DNA of 64,000 nt from JBCCTX01 sp964468435 (GTDB lineage Bacteria; Bacteroidota; Bacteroidia; J057), in assembly GCA_964468435.1 (NCBI GenBank), contig CAYXVE010000016.1:19893-83892 (forward strand), written 5' to 3'. The translations under genes and the position numbers were made by a program. Numbering within the stretch: position 1 is the stretch's first letter; each line of letters begins with the position of its first letter. This document shows, piece by piece, positions 36,664 to 46,451 of the stretch. The notes beneath the pieces were generated by a model. It saw only the letters and a list, made by a program, of their open reading frames with translations, was not told the DNA's origin and did not search any database.

Positions 36664-39600
36664 ATGTCATTTGGTGGAGCAATAAAAACCATGTTTATGA
36701 AACACAGATATTTACCCAAAGAAATAACGAAAATACTATGGGCAATGCGATACGGAATAATCCTGTTCCTGATGACCTCATCGACAGTATTTGCCCAGGA
36801 AAGTATTGTAGTAAATCCCCAGTTTTTTATGGCGGAGGCCATAGGGGATACAATAGTAGTAGAGGTAAACTCAAATGTCAACTGGAATGTAAGCTCATCG
36901 GATATCTGGGTAAGCTTTCAGCCCGCTTCAGGTACCAATCAGGATAGTATAGAGGTCATTATAAGTCCCAATCCCCTGACCCAGAGTAGAAGTGATACCC
37001 TGGTTTTTTCCAACGGCGTGATTTCAGATTCAATGTTGATCACACAAAGTCCAGGTTCCTGTGCGGCTCCTGATGGATTACTTGCAGATAGTGTGAGCAT
37101 TGATAGTGCCTTTCTGAGTTGGAATGCTGTCGCTGGTGCACAGGGTTATATCCTGCAATATAGAAGGGACAGTACCAATGATCCCTGGACTATCATAGAT
37201 ACACTTACACAAAATGCTTTAATTCTTTCTGGTCTTGATAGCCTTACTTCCTATGAGTGGATTGTACAAACACAGTGCGAATTTGTGTCTTCAGTTTTTT
37301 CTGATACAGCATATTTCAGGACCAAGGAGCCTTGTAGAGCGCCTGATGCCGATAGTCTGAATGCCACATTATTACTAGGAGGGGATGTAAGACTGGAATG
37401 GAGTTCGTATAATTTTGCTGCTGCTTATGGGTTAAGGTTCCGGGAATTGGGTACTACTACATGGACAGAAATAGATTCTGTCAGCGTTACGGATACGTTA
37501 CTTACAGGGATACCAGCAGGTTTATCTTATGAGTGGCAGGTCAGATCTATTTGTTGCGATCGTTCTTCCGAATGGTCGGTGCTAGACACTTTTTCGATAA
37601 GTTCATGTGTGGCTCCCATCATATTATTGGCTGACAGTATTTCATCCAATCGTGTGACCATGATATGGGATACATTGGCAAATGCAGATTTCTATCAGGT
37701 ACAATATAGAGTACAAGGGGAAGTTGCATGGAACGTTTTAGCTCCCTTTGCAGGTAGTGACACTACATTGACAGACCTTACAAGTGAGACTACGTATGAA
37801 TGGCAAGTCAGGTCTATATGTGATGTCGATAGTTCTGAATGGGTAAGTGGTCCGGAGTTTACCACTTTGTCGGAAGAAGATTGTGGAATACCTGGAAACC
37901 CTTTAGTTGACAATATCACAGATAGTAGTGCTCAGGTAAGTTGGACAGCAGTTGTTGGAGCATCGGGCTATGAGGTGAGATATAGAGAATCTGGAACCAC
38001 AGACTGGTTGGTAGACACGGTATTTTCTCAGACAGACACAGTATTGAGTGGATTGATGGGAAGTACCTTTTACGAATGGGAGGTTATGACTATATGTGGG
38101 GATAGCACTTCCATTCCTGTTCCAGGTCCTACTTTTGAGACCCAGGCAAATCCATCTCTTTGCAGCTCTCCTTCAGATTTGGCAGTCTCCAATATTACTG
38201 ATAGTAGTGTGCAAATTATATGGACAGGTATAGCTGAAGCACTTAACTATGAAATACAATATAGACTTGCCGGGGCTAATGATTCTTCTGTATGGCAGGT
38301 TGCAGGCACAGACACCATCCTGCAGGTCTTACTGGCAAATACGACTTATGAATGGAGGGTGCGTACAATCTGTGTGGATGATTCTTCCGATTGGATCCCG
38401 GGTCCTAATTTCACAACACTGGAAACACCAGTTGTAACGATAGATGCACCTGAAAATAATGCTACAGTAGGTGTACCTTTTCAAGTATTATTTACTGTAA
38501 TAGGATGGGAGGTCGCAGAAAATAGCAGCCACTTTCACTATTTCGTAAACGATGTAGATTCAGGTGCAGTATATAGTTTGAATCCTCTCACTATAGATGG
38601 TCTGACACCTGGTACCTATGAGATAAAGTTAGTTCTGGCGGATCAGAACCATAATTTTGTCAATGCTGCTGATAGCATTACGGTAGAAGTTGTCAATAAC
38701 CCTACCCTTTCTCTTAACCCAGAACTACTCATCTTTCCTGCAGAAGGAGATACGCTGGCTTTCTTTGTAGATGCCAATGTAGCCTGGAATGTTTCTCAGA
38801 GTCCAGCGTGGGTATCTTTTATTACTTCTAGTGGAACAGGATCAGATAGCGTTTATGTCATTGCCGGATCGAATACCACAGCCAACAGTCGGGGAGATAC
38901 CATTATTGTATCTGGGGGCGGAATCAGTGATACCCTGGGCATATTCCAGTTTCAGAGTATATGTACGCCTCCACAGGGCCTACTGGCTAGCGATATCAAA
39001 ATAGATAGCGTTACGCTGAGTTGGGAGACTGAAATAGATGCACAGGGATATATCTTGGAATATCGCCGTGATAGCACAGGCGATCCTTGGACAGTAATCG
39101 ACACGATTACTCAGCCACTTTTTATCTTATCCGGTCTGGATAGTCTTACCTCCTATGTGTGGAGGGTAACGACCAAGTGTGATGGTCCGGACTCACAACC
39201 CTCAGATACAGCCTTTTTCCGTACGAAAGAGCCTTGTTTTGCGCCTACCCCCGATAGCATGTTGGCAACCATACTTCCCAATGAAGACGTAAGGCTTGGT
39301 TGGGATAGCTATGTGTATGCTGCTGCCTATGGTATTCGCTACAGAGAACTGGGAGCTACTAACTGGACAGAATTAGATCTGGTAGGAAAAACGGATACCG
39401 TGCTTACGGGATTAGTACCCAATACCGACTATGAGTGGCAGGTGAGATCTTTTTGTTGCGACAGGTATTCTGACTGGTCGGTGTCGGATACATTCAGGAT
39501 TACCACGTGTACTGCACCTACAGGGCTCAGTGTTGCCACTATTACAGATAGCAGTGCCCAACTCATCTGGAATCCAGTAGCAAGTGTTTTTTCATATGAT

Positions 39601-42600
39601 TTGAGATATTCTGTTGAGGGAACCAACAACTGGACGGTGGTTACAGGGATTACCCAGTCAGATACCACGGTATCAGGGCTTTTATCAGATACCAATTATC
39701 AATGGGAATTGCGATCTATCTGCGCAGATGATACTTCGGATTGGGTAGCAGGTCTGCCCTTTACTACACTGGGTCTGCCCGCTATAGCAATCCTATTCCC
39801 CTTGGACAATGCAACCGTGGCAGTACCTTTCAACGTAGACTTTACTATTTCCAACTGGGATGTGCAACCCAATGGAAGGCGCATACGCTACTTTATCGAT
39901 GGAATAGAAGGAGTAGGGCCTGTCTTTGACCTTCAACCTATCAACATAGATTTACTGGCAAATGGACAGCACACCATCAGACTGGAACTGGCAGAAGCCG
40001 ATAATTCCCTGATCAATGTCTCTGACAGTATTACCGTAACAGTGATCGACAATGTGATACTGGATGCGGATAGTGCATTCTTTCTGGCTGCGGGTGTAGG
40101 TGATACGCTTACTTTTGGAATTACATCCAATATCACCTGGACAGTGAGTCCCGGAGCCAACTGGATTACTTCCATTTCTCCCAATGGTACGGGAGATGGT
40201 ACGGTGAGCTTGTTGGTACAGGCCAATCCTACCTTGCAAAGCAGGGCAGATACAGTGATCATCACGGGTGGAGGTCTGGCAGATACAGTTGTTGTATTTC
40301 AGTTCCAGGGTGATTGTGAAACTCCTGATGGTCTGCTGGTTGATGAAGAAACGCTTGGCGTAAATTCAGCTGAGTTAAGCTGGTTTCCGGTAACAGGGGT
40401 TGCGGGATATGAACTCAGATATCGAAAAGATAGTACGGCAGAAGAATGGACAGTAATAGATAATCTTACTGAGCAGTTTGCAACGCTTAATAATCTGGAG
40501 GCTATCACTTCTTATGTATGGCAGGTGAGAAGTAACTGCGATCCTGCCGTTTCGGCCTGGTCTCAGGAAGCTTTCTTCCGTACCGAAGAGCCTTGTTTTC
40601 CTCCGGATGCAGATAGCATCATGGCTACTATTTTGGAAAATGACAATGTGCAGCTATTATGGGGATCGTATCTTTATGCAGCAGCTTATGGTGTCAGATA
40701 TCGCGAAGTTGGGGCAAACAACTGGAATGAGATCGATTTTATTAGCAGAACGGATACCATACTTAGTAACCTGGTACCTAATATTGACTACGAATGGCAG
40801 GTGAGGTCCTTCTGTTGTGATCGCTTTTCTGAATGGTCTGTTGCAGATACCTTCGCGATTACTTCCTGTAATGCACCTACCGGGTTGAGTGCTACCAATA
40901 TCACAGATAGCAGTGCACAATTGATCTGGAATCCTGCGGAAAACGCACTCACTTACACGCTCCGGATCAGGGAATCAGGTACGAATAACTGGACAGTTTA
41001 TCCCGGTATTACTCAACCAGATACAATCATTACAGGACTTACGCCAGAGATTACCTATGAATGGGAGCTTCGCTTATTCTGCAACAACGATAGCTCCAAT
41101 TGGATACCCGCAATTCCCTTTACAACGCTGGGATTGCCGATGGTCGAAATCACTTCCCCGCTCAACAATGCGCTTGTGGTGCAACCCTTTGAAGTGATTT
41201 TTACCATTGAAAATTGGGATGTACAACCCAACGGTAGACACTTTCACTATTTTATAGATGGAATAGATCAAGGACCCGTATTTAGCACAGATCCTTTGAC
41301 TATGGATGGATTGGCAGAAGGCCAACATTCAATCAGGATTCAACTTTCACTAGAAGATCATACACTCATCGATGTGATGGACAGTGTATTGGTACAGGTA
41401 GTTGCCAATCCAGTACTGGCAGCTGACCCCGATAGCCTGATCTATAATGAGAATGGTAACGTACTAAGGTTCGGTGTAAACTCCAATATAAGCTGGACTG
41501 TAAATGGCGATCAGCCCTGGATTACACTTACCCCATTGAATGGGACACTCAATGACAGTATATCAGTGATTGTTCCCCCTAATCCTGCATTGTTAGAACG
41601 CACTGGTTTGGTCATTATCGCCGGTGGTGGACTGGTCGATACCGTGGTGGTCTACCAGACACCGGGTATCTGTGATACCCCTGATGGACTGGCTTTCGCT
41701 GATATCACTACCGAAGGCGCTACACTAAGCTGGGACATTATTCCGGACGTTCAGGGGTATGAAATCAGATACAGGAGAGATAGTACCAATGATGCCTGGA
41801 CCGTATTGGAAAATATCAATCAAAGTCCCTTTGCGTTAACCGGACTGGAAGGTGATACACCCTATGAATGGCAGGTTCGTACGATATGTGATAATCTTAC
41901 CTCAAATTGGTCAGGATCTTCTTACTTTCGGACAGAGGCTATTTGCTTTGCACCATCCAATCTCCAGGTCAGCAATATTACTACTACATCTGCTCAGGCC
42001 AGTTGGATATTGGCAGAAAATGCAGTGAGCTACGCACTCAGATATCGTGTGATAGGTACACAGAACTGGACGCGTATCGATCAGCTTACAGAAGCTATAC
42101 GGTTGTTGGCAGACTTGCTGGAAGAAACCAATTACGAATGGGAAGTAAAATCTATCTGTGAGAATGATAGCTCAGACTGGGTCAGTGGACCTGAATTTAT
42201 CACACTTGGCTCCCCATCGCTAACCATCCTCTCACCAGAAAATAATGCGCAAGTCGGTGTCCCCTTTGATGTCCAATTTGAAATCCAGAACTGGCCACTC
42301 ACGCCCAATGGTAGACGTTATCGCTATTTCATTGACGAGGTAGATCAGGGGGCAGTATTTAATATTAATCCTCTTACTATAGACAATCTAGCAATAGGTA
42401 TGCACGAGGTGAAGCTCATGCTGGCAGATGAAAATAATAGTCTGATCGGTGTTGGAGACAGTATTGAGGTAGAAGTGGTGGAAAATAATATGTTGGCAGT
42501 AAATCCCGAATTTCTGATTATACCTGCTGAAGGAGATACAGTAAATATTGGGGTTACGTCAAATGTGGCCTGGACGATTAGTGGAAATCAAAACTGGGTG

Positions 42601-45600
42601 ATGATTGACCCTGTTAGTGGTAATGGAAATGACAGTGTCGCCATCATGATTTTGGCCAATGACCAGACTCAGAGTCGTAGTGATACAATTGAAATAACAG
42701 GTGGAGGAATCACAGTTTCAGTACTGATTACACAGTTTCAGAGCGAGTGCGGAGTTCCCCAGGGATTACTCACCAAGAGTTTGTCTCCACAAGGTGGAGT
42801 TGCAACCTGGACCAAAGTTCCAGGGGCTTCAGGATATGAAATCCGCTATCGTCAGGATAGCACGGATGATGAGTGGACGGTTTTAGACACTCTAACTCAA
42901 AACCAATATAAAATCACAGGCTTATTCGAAAACACTCCCTACCAGTGGCAGGTGAGAACAGTTTGTGGCAATGCTTTCTCTGATTGGTCTACACTGGTGT
43001 ATTTCCGCACAGTAGGTGCATGCTCACCACCAGTCGCTTTACAAGTGGATAATATCACAGATAGCAGTGTACAGGTAGCATGGACAGTAGTAGCGAATGC
43101 AAATGGCTATGAACTCAGGTATCGTATTGTAGGTGAAAATGTCTGGACAACGATGACCAATATAACTACTACAGATACCGTTTTGAGCGGATTGATGACA
43201 AATACAAATTATGAGTGGCAGGCACGGACAAGCTGTGAGGAAGGTTTTTCAGAATGGGTAGATGGCCCTGAGTTTGAATTATCTGACGCACCTGAATCAT
43301 GCGGCGAGCCATCAAATCTTACAGTCAATAATATTACAGATAGCACTGCTCTTTTGAGTTGGATGTCTGGTGCAATGGACACAACACTTTATTTCAGATT
43401 TGCTTATCAGATGATACCAGGAGGAGAGAGGATTGTGCTGGATAGTGTAGCAATGAATAGCCAGTTGCTTGAAGGACTCATGGCAGGAGCAGAGTATATG
43501 TGGGAAGTACAGTTGATATGTGAATCCGATAGTAGTGATTGGATTAATGGACCTAATTTTCAGACTACTCAGACTGTAATAGGGTGTGATACACCTGAAG
43601 GACTTGAGACTTATAGCATCACAGACAGCAGTGCCCAGATAAGTTGGACTCTTGTCGATAGTGCTACTGTTTATGAGGTTCGTTTGCGGATGATGGGTGA
43701 AATGCAGTGGCAGCTATTCAGTGATTTGTTCTCCAGTGATACATTGCTAAGCTTCCTGGCTGCATCTACTACATATGAATGGCAAGTGCGCAGTCAATGT
43801 TCTGACACTACATCAGGATGGTCAATCATCAGTAGTTTCAGAACACTGGATGATCCAGATAGTGATAACTGTGCACTCCCTGCGAATCTGATGACAACTT
43901 TCGTCAACGACTCTACGGTACAATTTTTATGGGAAGGTACAGATGGTGCAGGTTTCTATCAACTTAGATATAAGCTTCAGGATGAGGAGCAGTGGAGCAT
44001 TCTGCTGAATGTGAATGGTGTTGACACAGTGCTTGCAGGATTCATCGCTGATACCCTGTATGAGTGGCAGTTGCGTACTATTTGCTCTCCAGTAGATACA
44101 TCTGATAATTGGACGATACCTAATACATTTCTGATTCCCGGACCAGATACCCAATGTCCTGCTCCCATGGGGCTGCAGGCGCTTGCACTCAGTGAAAGTG
44201 AGATTAATTTCAGGTGGAATGAGGTAATGGGTATCAGTTACTATCGTTTCAGGTATCGTCAGACTGGTAATACCGCCTGGACGATTGTCGATAGTCTGAC
44301 CAGTAACAATTACCTCTTGTCAGATCTGGAGCCTGCCACAAGCATCGACTGGGCAGTTAGCTCTATTTGTGTAGGATTCGATTCTGAATGGATAGCAGGA
44401 GATAGGGCCAATACCCTTAAAAGACCTCTCGTAACGATTACCCGCCCAGCAGATAGTACAAGCATTGAAGCTGGTACAGATATATTACTCACAGCTGAAG
44501 CAAGTGATTCGGATGGAACTATTACCAGGGTAAATTTCTACTATGACAACATGCTTATAGCTGAGACTGGAGGAGAAACGTATAGTTTCAATTGGGAAAA
44601 TATTCCTCAGGGAATTTACCGGGTATATGCGATAGCATTCGACAATGATGGGTTGACGGATACTTCAGAAACCATTGTGTTGATCGTAGGATACGACCCG
44701 GATAATCTGTTGATAAGTGATTTTATACATGAAGGAGAAGATTTATGCCTTACAGATAGTGCTACGCTGATCCTAACAAATGCTTCCATAGGAGCTGTTT
44801 CATACGAATGGGACTTTGGGGATGATGCATATCCGGCAACAGCAGACTCGACAGGACCCTACGAGGTGCGCTATGGAAGCTCAGGTCCCAAGACGATTAC
44901 CCTGGCCATTACAGGTTCAGACGGCCGGGTAAATATCAAAAGAGAGACGATAGAAGTGTATATCAAACCTCTTCAGCCTGATGCTGGACCTGATACCAGT
45001 GTTTGTGGTGCAACGTATCAGATGTTGGCGGAAAATCCGGCTGAAGGCATTGGGGGATGGAATCTGCTCTCGGGTAGCGGTACTTTTGAAGTGTCCAATA
45101 GCCCTACTACCAAAGTGAGTGATCTCACTATGGGAGAAAATGTATTTACCTGGAAAATTATCAATGGAGCTTGTAGCTCAGAACCTGACACCGTTGTGAT
45201 TTTCCAGGAAGCATGTGCTCCCGTAAGTCCTGAATTTATCAGTGGGCCTGACACAGTGTGTATCAGTGATATCAATATTGTATTTACTATACCACCAGAC
45301 ACCTCAGCCGACCAGTATAACTGGATCATACCAGAAGGATTTGAAGGACAAGCTGAGCAGAATACGCTAACCATCTCGAGGGTAAGTGGTACTGAAGGTG
45401 TTATTCAACTTACTTTGGAAAATGAAATTGGAGAAAGTGAATCACTTCAGAAATTTGTAGTAGTTGATAGTTGCCTTCCACCAGTACTCGACCCACAGTT
45501 TGATCTCATAGATTTCTCAGTATTTCTCAAAGGAGAAGTAATCGTACTGGACTGGTTGGTTGCAAATGAACGGGATATTCTATCTTATGGTGTAGAAAGG

Positions 45601-46062
45601 TCCTTCGATAGTGTGATTTTTAATACGATCGAAACACTTCCCAGTACAGGAAATGGAGAAGAAGAACAAAAATACCGTACGCTGGACGAAGATGCCAAAA
45701 CTGGGATTACCTGGTACCGGATCAAGATCACTGATATGATGGGCAATGTATTTTATAGTCAAGTTATCAGATTCGAGCTAGGAAAAAATAGTCCTCTGGG
45801 TAAGGTCAGTCTATATCCCAATCCCTTGCGTACAGGTCCACTGAATATATCACTGGATGCACAGCAACCCGGAGAGGTAAGAATCAAAGTAGCCAACGGG
45901 GCCGGGCAGATCATTTACGACAGAATAAAGATTGTAACGGTAGGTCTGAATGGATACGAAATAGATTGTGAGTCCTGGAACAATGGTATTTATTACCTGC
46001 AAATCAAGCAGGAAAATGGCACCCTGGAGGAATCGTATAAGGTCATTAAGTATGTAGAATAA
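36664..46062 (+). CDS. Giant T9SS-secreted adhesin-like protein: BACON/FN3/Ig super-repeats
   Basis: 3132 codons if the first ATG is used; ATGs at residues 10, 12 and 28 are alternatives and all precede the signal segment ending VFAQ near residue 45. Layout: five super-repeats, each [BACON - FN3 x n - Ig-like], at residues 46-678, 679-1129, 1130-1581, 1582-1940 and 1941-2587, with n = 5, 3, 3, 2 and 6 (the last has no terminal Ig). Then a bacterial Ig domain (2588-2678), PKD (2679-2772), two PKD/Ig-like segments, a linker typical before sorting signals (about 2938-3040) and a type A T9SS sorting domain (3041-3132; LYPNPLRTGP). All 19 FN3 domains have a Cys at their N-edge and one in the WxVRxxC strand. 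No catalytic motif. Likely exported through T9SS and anchored or released; a role in adhesion or gliding is inferred. Confidence 0.9.
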   Translation: MSFGGAIKTMFMKHRYLPKEITKILWAMRYGIILFLMTSSTVFAQESIVVNPQFFMAEAIGDTIVVEVNSNVNWNVSSSDIWVSFQPASGTNQDSIEVIISPNPLTQSRSDTLVFSNGVISDSMLITQSPGSCAAPDGLLADSVSIDSAFLSWNAVAGAQGYILQYRRDSTNDPWTIIDTLTQNALILSGLDSLTSYEWIVQTQCEFVSSVFSDTAYFRTKEPCRAPDADSLNATLLLGGDVRLEWSSYNFAAAYGLRFRELGTTTWTEIDSVSVTDTLLTGIPAGLSYEWQVRSICCDRSSEWSVLDTFSISSCVAPIILLADSISSNRVTMIWDTLANADFYQVQYRVQGEVAWNVLAPFAGSDTTLTDLTSETTYEWQVRSICDVDSSEWVSGPEFTTLSEEDCGIPGNPLVDNITDSSAQVSWTAVVGASGYEVRYRESGTTDWLVDTVFSQTDTVLSGLMGSTFYEWEVMTICGDSTSIPVPGPTFETQANPSLCSSPSDLAVSNITDSSVQIIWTGIAEALNYEIQYRLAGANDSSVWQVAGTDTILQVLLANTTYEWRVRTICVDDSSDWIPGPNFTTLETPVVTIDAPENNATVGVPFQVLFTVIGWEVAENSSHFHYFVNDVDSGAVYSLNPLTIDGLTPGTYEIKLVLADQNHNFVNAADSITVEVVNNPTLSLNPELLIFPAEGDTLAFFVDANVAWNVSQSPAWVSFITSSGTGSDSVYVIAGSNTTANSRGDTIIVSGGGISDTLGIFQFQSICTPPQGLLASDIKIDSVTLSWETEIDAQGYILEYRRDSTGDPWTVIDTITQPLFILSGLDSLTSYVWRVTTKCDGPDSQPSDTAFFRTKEPCFAPTPDSMLATILPNEDVRLGWDSYVYAAAYGIRYRELGATNWTELDLVGKTDTVLTGLVPNTDYEWQVRSFCCDRYSDWSVSDTFRITTCTAPTGLSVATITDSSAQLIWNPVASVFSYDLRYSVEGTNNWTVVTGITQSDTTVSGLLSDTNYQWELRSICADDTSDWVAGLPFTTLGLPAIAILFPLDNATVAVPFNVDFTISNWDVQPNGRRIRYFIDGIEGVGPVFDLQPINIDLLANGQHTIRLELAEADNSLINVSDSITVTVIDNVILDADSAFFLAAGVGDTLTFGITSNITWTVSPGANWITSISPNGTGDGTVSLLVQANPTLQSRADTVIITGGGLADTVVVFQFQGDCETPDGLLVDEETLGVNSAELSWFPVTGVAGYELRYRKDSTAEEWTVIDNLTEQFATLNNLEAITSYVWQVRSNCDPAVSAWSQEAFFRTEEPCFPPDADSIMATILENDNVQLLWGSYLYAAAYGVRYREVGANNWNEIDFISRTDTILSNLVPNIDYEWQVRSFCCDRFSEWSVADTFAITSCNAPTGLSATNITDSSAQLIWNPAENALTYTLRIRESGTNNWTVYPGITQPDTIITGLTPEITYEWELRLFCNNDSSNWIPAIPFTTLGLPMVEITSPLNNALVVQPFEVIFTIENWDVQPNGRHFHYFIDGIDQGPVFSTDPLTMDGLAEGQHSIRIQLSLEDHTLIDVMDSVLVQVVANPVLAADPDSLIYNENGNVLRFGVNSNISWTVNGDQPWITLTPLNGTLNDSISVIVPPNPALLERTGLVIIAGGGLVDTVVVYQTPGICDTPDGLAFADITTEGATLSWDIIPDVQGYEIRYRRDSTNDAWTVLENINQSPFALTGLEGDTPYEWQVRTICDNLTSNWSGSSYFRTEAICFAPSNLQVSNITTTSAQASWILAENAVSYALRYRVIGTQNWTRIDQLTEAIRLLADLLEETNYEWEVKSICENDSSDWVSGPEFITLGSPSLTILSPENNAQVGVPFDVQFEIQNWPLTPNGRRYRYFIDEVDQGAVFNINPLTIDNLAIGMHEVKLMLADENNSLIGVGDSIEVEVVENNMLAVNPEFLIIPAEGDTVNIGVTSNVAWTISGNQNWVMIDPVSGNGNDSVAIMILANDQTQSRSDTIEITGGGITVSVLITQFQSECGVPQGLLTKSLSPQGGVATWTKVPGASGYEIRYRQDSTDDEWTVLDTLTQNQYKITGLFENTPYQWQVRTVCGNAFSDWSTLVYFRTVGACSPPVALQVDNITDSSVQVAWTVVANANGYELRYRIVGENVWTTMTNITTTDTVLSGLMTNTNYEWQARTSCEEGFSEWVDGPEFELSDAPESCGEPSNLTVNNITDSTALLSWMSGAMDTTLYFRFAYQMIPGGERIVLDSVAMNSQLLEGLMAGAEYMWEVQLICESDSSDWINGPNFQTTQTVIGCDTPEGLETYSITDSSAQISWTLVDSATVYEVRLRMMGEMQWQLFSDLFSSDTLLSFLAASTTYEWQVRSQCSDTTSGWSIISSFRTLDDPDSDNCALPANLMTTFVNDSTVQFLWEGTDGAGFYQLRYKLQDEEQWSILLNVNGVDTVLAGFIADTLYEWQLRTICSPVDTSDNWTIPNTFLIPGPDTQCPAPMGLQALALSESEINFRWNEVMGISYYRFRYRQTGNTAWTIVDSLTSNNYLLSDLEPATSIDWAVSSICVGFDSEWIAGDRANTLKRPLVTITRPADSTSIEAGTDILLTAEASDSDGTITRVNFYYDNMLIAETGGETYSFNWENIPQGIYRVYAIAFDNDGLTDTSETIVLIVGYDPDNLLISDFIHEGEDLCLTDSATLILTNASIGAVSYEWDFGDDAYPATADSTGPYEVRYGSSGPKTITLAITGSDGRVNIKRETIEVYIKPLQPDAGPDTSVCGATYQMLAENPAEGIGGWNLLSGSGTFEVSNSPTTKVSDLTMGENVFTWKIINGACSSEPDTVVIFQEACAPVSPEFISGPDTVCISDINIVFTIPPDTSADQYNWIIPEGFEGQAEQNTLTISRVSGTEGVIQLTLENEIGESESLQKFVVVDSCLPPVLDPQFDLIDFSVFLKGEVIVLDWLVANERDILSYGVERSFDSVIFNTIETLPSTGNGEEEQKYRTLDEDAKTGITWYRIKITDMMGNVFYSQVIRFELGKNSPLGKVSLYPNPLRTGPLNISLDAQQPGEVRIKVANGAGQIIYDRIKIVTVGLNGYEIDCESWNNGIYYLQIKQENGTLEESYKVIKYVE
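36799..38697 (+). repeat. Adhesin super-repeat 1 (BACON + 5 FN3 + Ig)
   Basis: Residues 46-678 of the adhesin. BACON 46-133; FN3 at 134-224, 225-315, 316-407, 408-500, 501-587; Ig-like 588-678. The second FN3 carries the RSICCDR variant found again in the second FN3 of units 2 and 3. Confidence 0.85.
38698..40050 (+). repeat. Adhesin super-repeat 2 (BACON + 3 FN3 + Ig)
   Basis: Residues 679-1129. Closely related to unit 3 (FN3 with SFCCDR and PDSMLATIL in the same place). Confidence 0.85.
40051..41406 (+). repeat. Adhesin super-repeat 3 (BACON + 3 FN3 + Ig)
   Basis: Residues 1130-1581. Same domain number and order as unit 2, with ADSIMATIL and RSFCCDRFSEW in the second FN3. Confidence 0.85.
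41407..42483 (+). repeat. Adhesin super-repeat 4 (BACON + 2 FN3 + Ig)
   Basis: Residues 1582-1940. Shortest unit; the CC-type FN3 is missing, as if deleted from a three-FN3 unit. Confidence 0.85.
42484..44424 (+). repeat. Adhesin super-repeat 5 (BACON + 6 FN3)
   Basis: Residues 1941-2587. Longest FN3 run; no terminal Ig of the ENNAxVGVPF type, which is replaced by the ordinary bacterial Ig domain starting at residue 2588. Confidence 0.85.
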
Positions 46063-46210
46063 CGGATATCTTAAGCTACTTTCATGCTCAATGTGCCAGA
46101 AGGAATTCTATCAAAAGTCAAACATGGCGATATGTTGTTAAACAGATCCTGAAAAATGAACCAGAGTACATGGATTTGTAAAATATAGCGAAGTTTTTTG
46201 CAAATCTTAA

Positions 46211-46252
46211 AATAAGAGGAAGTCTACAGTTGAGAATTCCTCTTATTCTTTT
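46211..46252 (+). terminator. Intrinsic terminator of the adhesin gene
   Basis: Perfect 11-bp arms AATAAGAGGAA (46211-46221) and TTCCTCTTATT (46237-46247) with a 15-nt loop, followed by CTTTTT. It lies about 150 nt after the stop. The arm AGAGGAAGTC resembles the hairpins at 5053 and 63911. Confidence 0.8.
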
Positions 46253-46451
46253 TGGGGAGGATCAAAAAAAGGATTGGAAAAGGGAAGAAATTCTTTTCAC
46301 AAATTATATTGCACGGATTGAATAAAACACGAACAATGGAATTCATAGCCGCTTAGGCACAAGAATTTTTTAATTTTCTTACATAAAAACATCATCGCCT
46401 TTGTATCGAAAAGCTAAAAGAACTGTAATTTGATAATATGATACTTCCTTT

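Noticed and set aside
36799..44424. CRISPR-like or simple tandem repeats in the giant gene
   Set aside because: Repeats are protein domains of about 90 residues with diverged DNA, in one intact reading frame.
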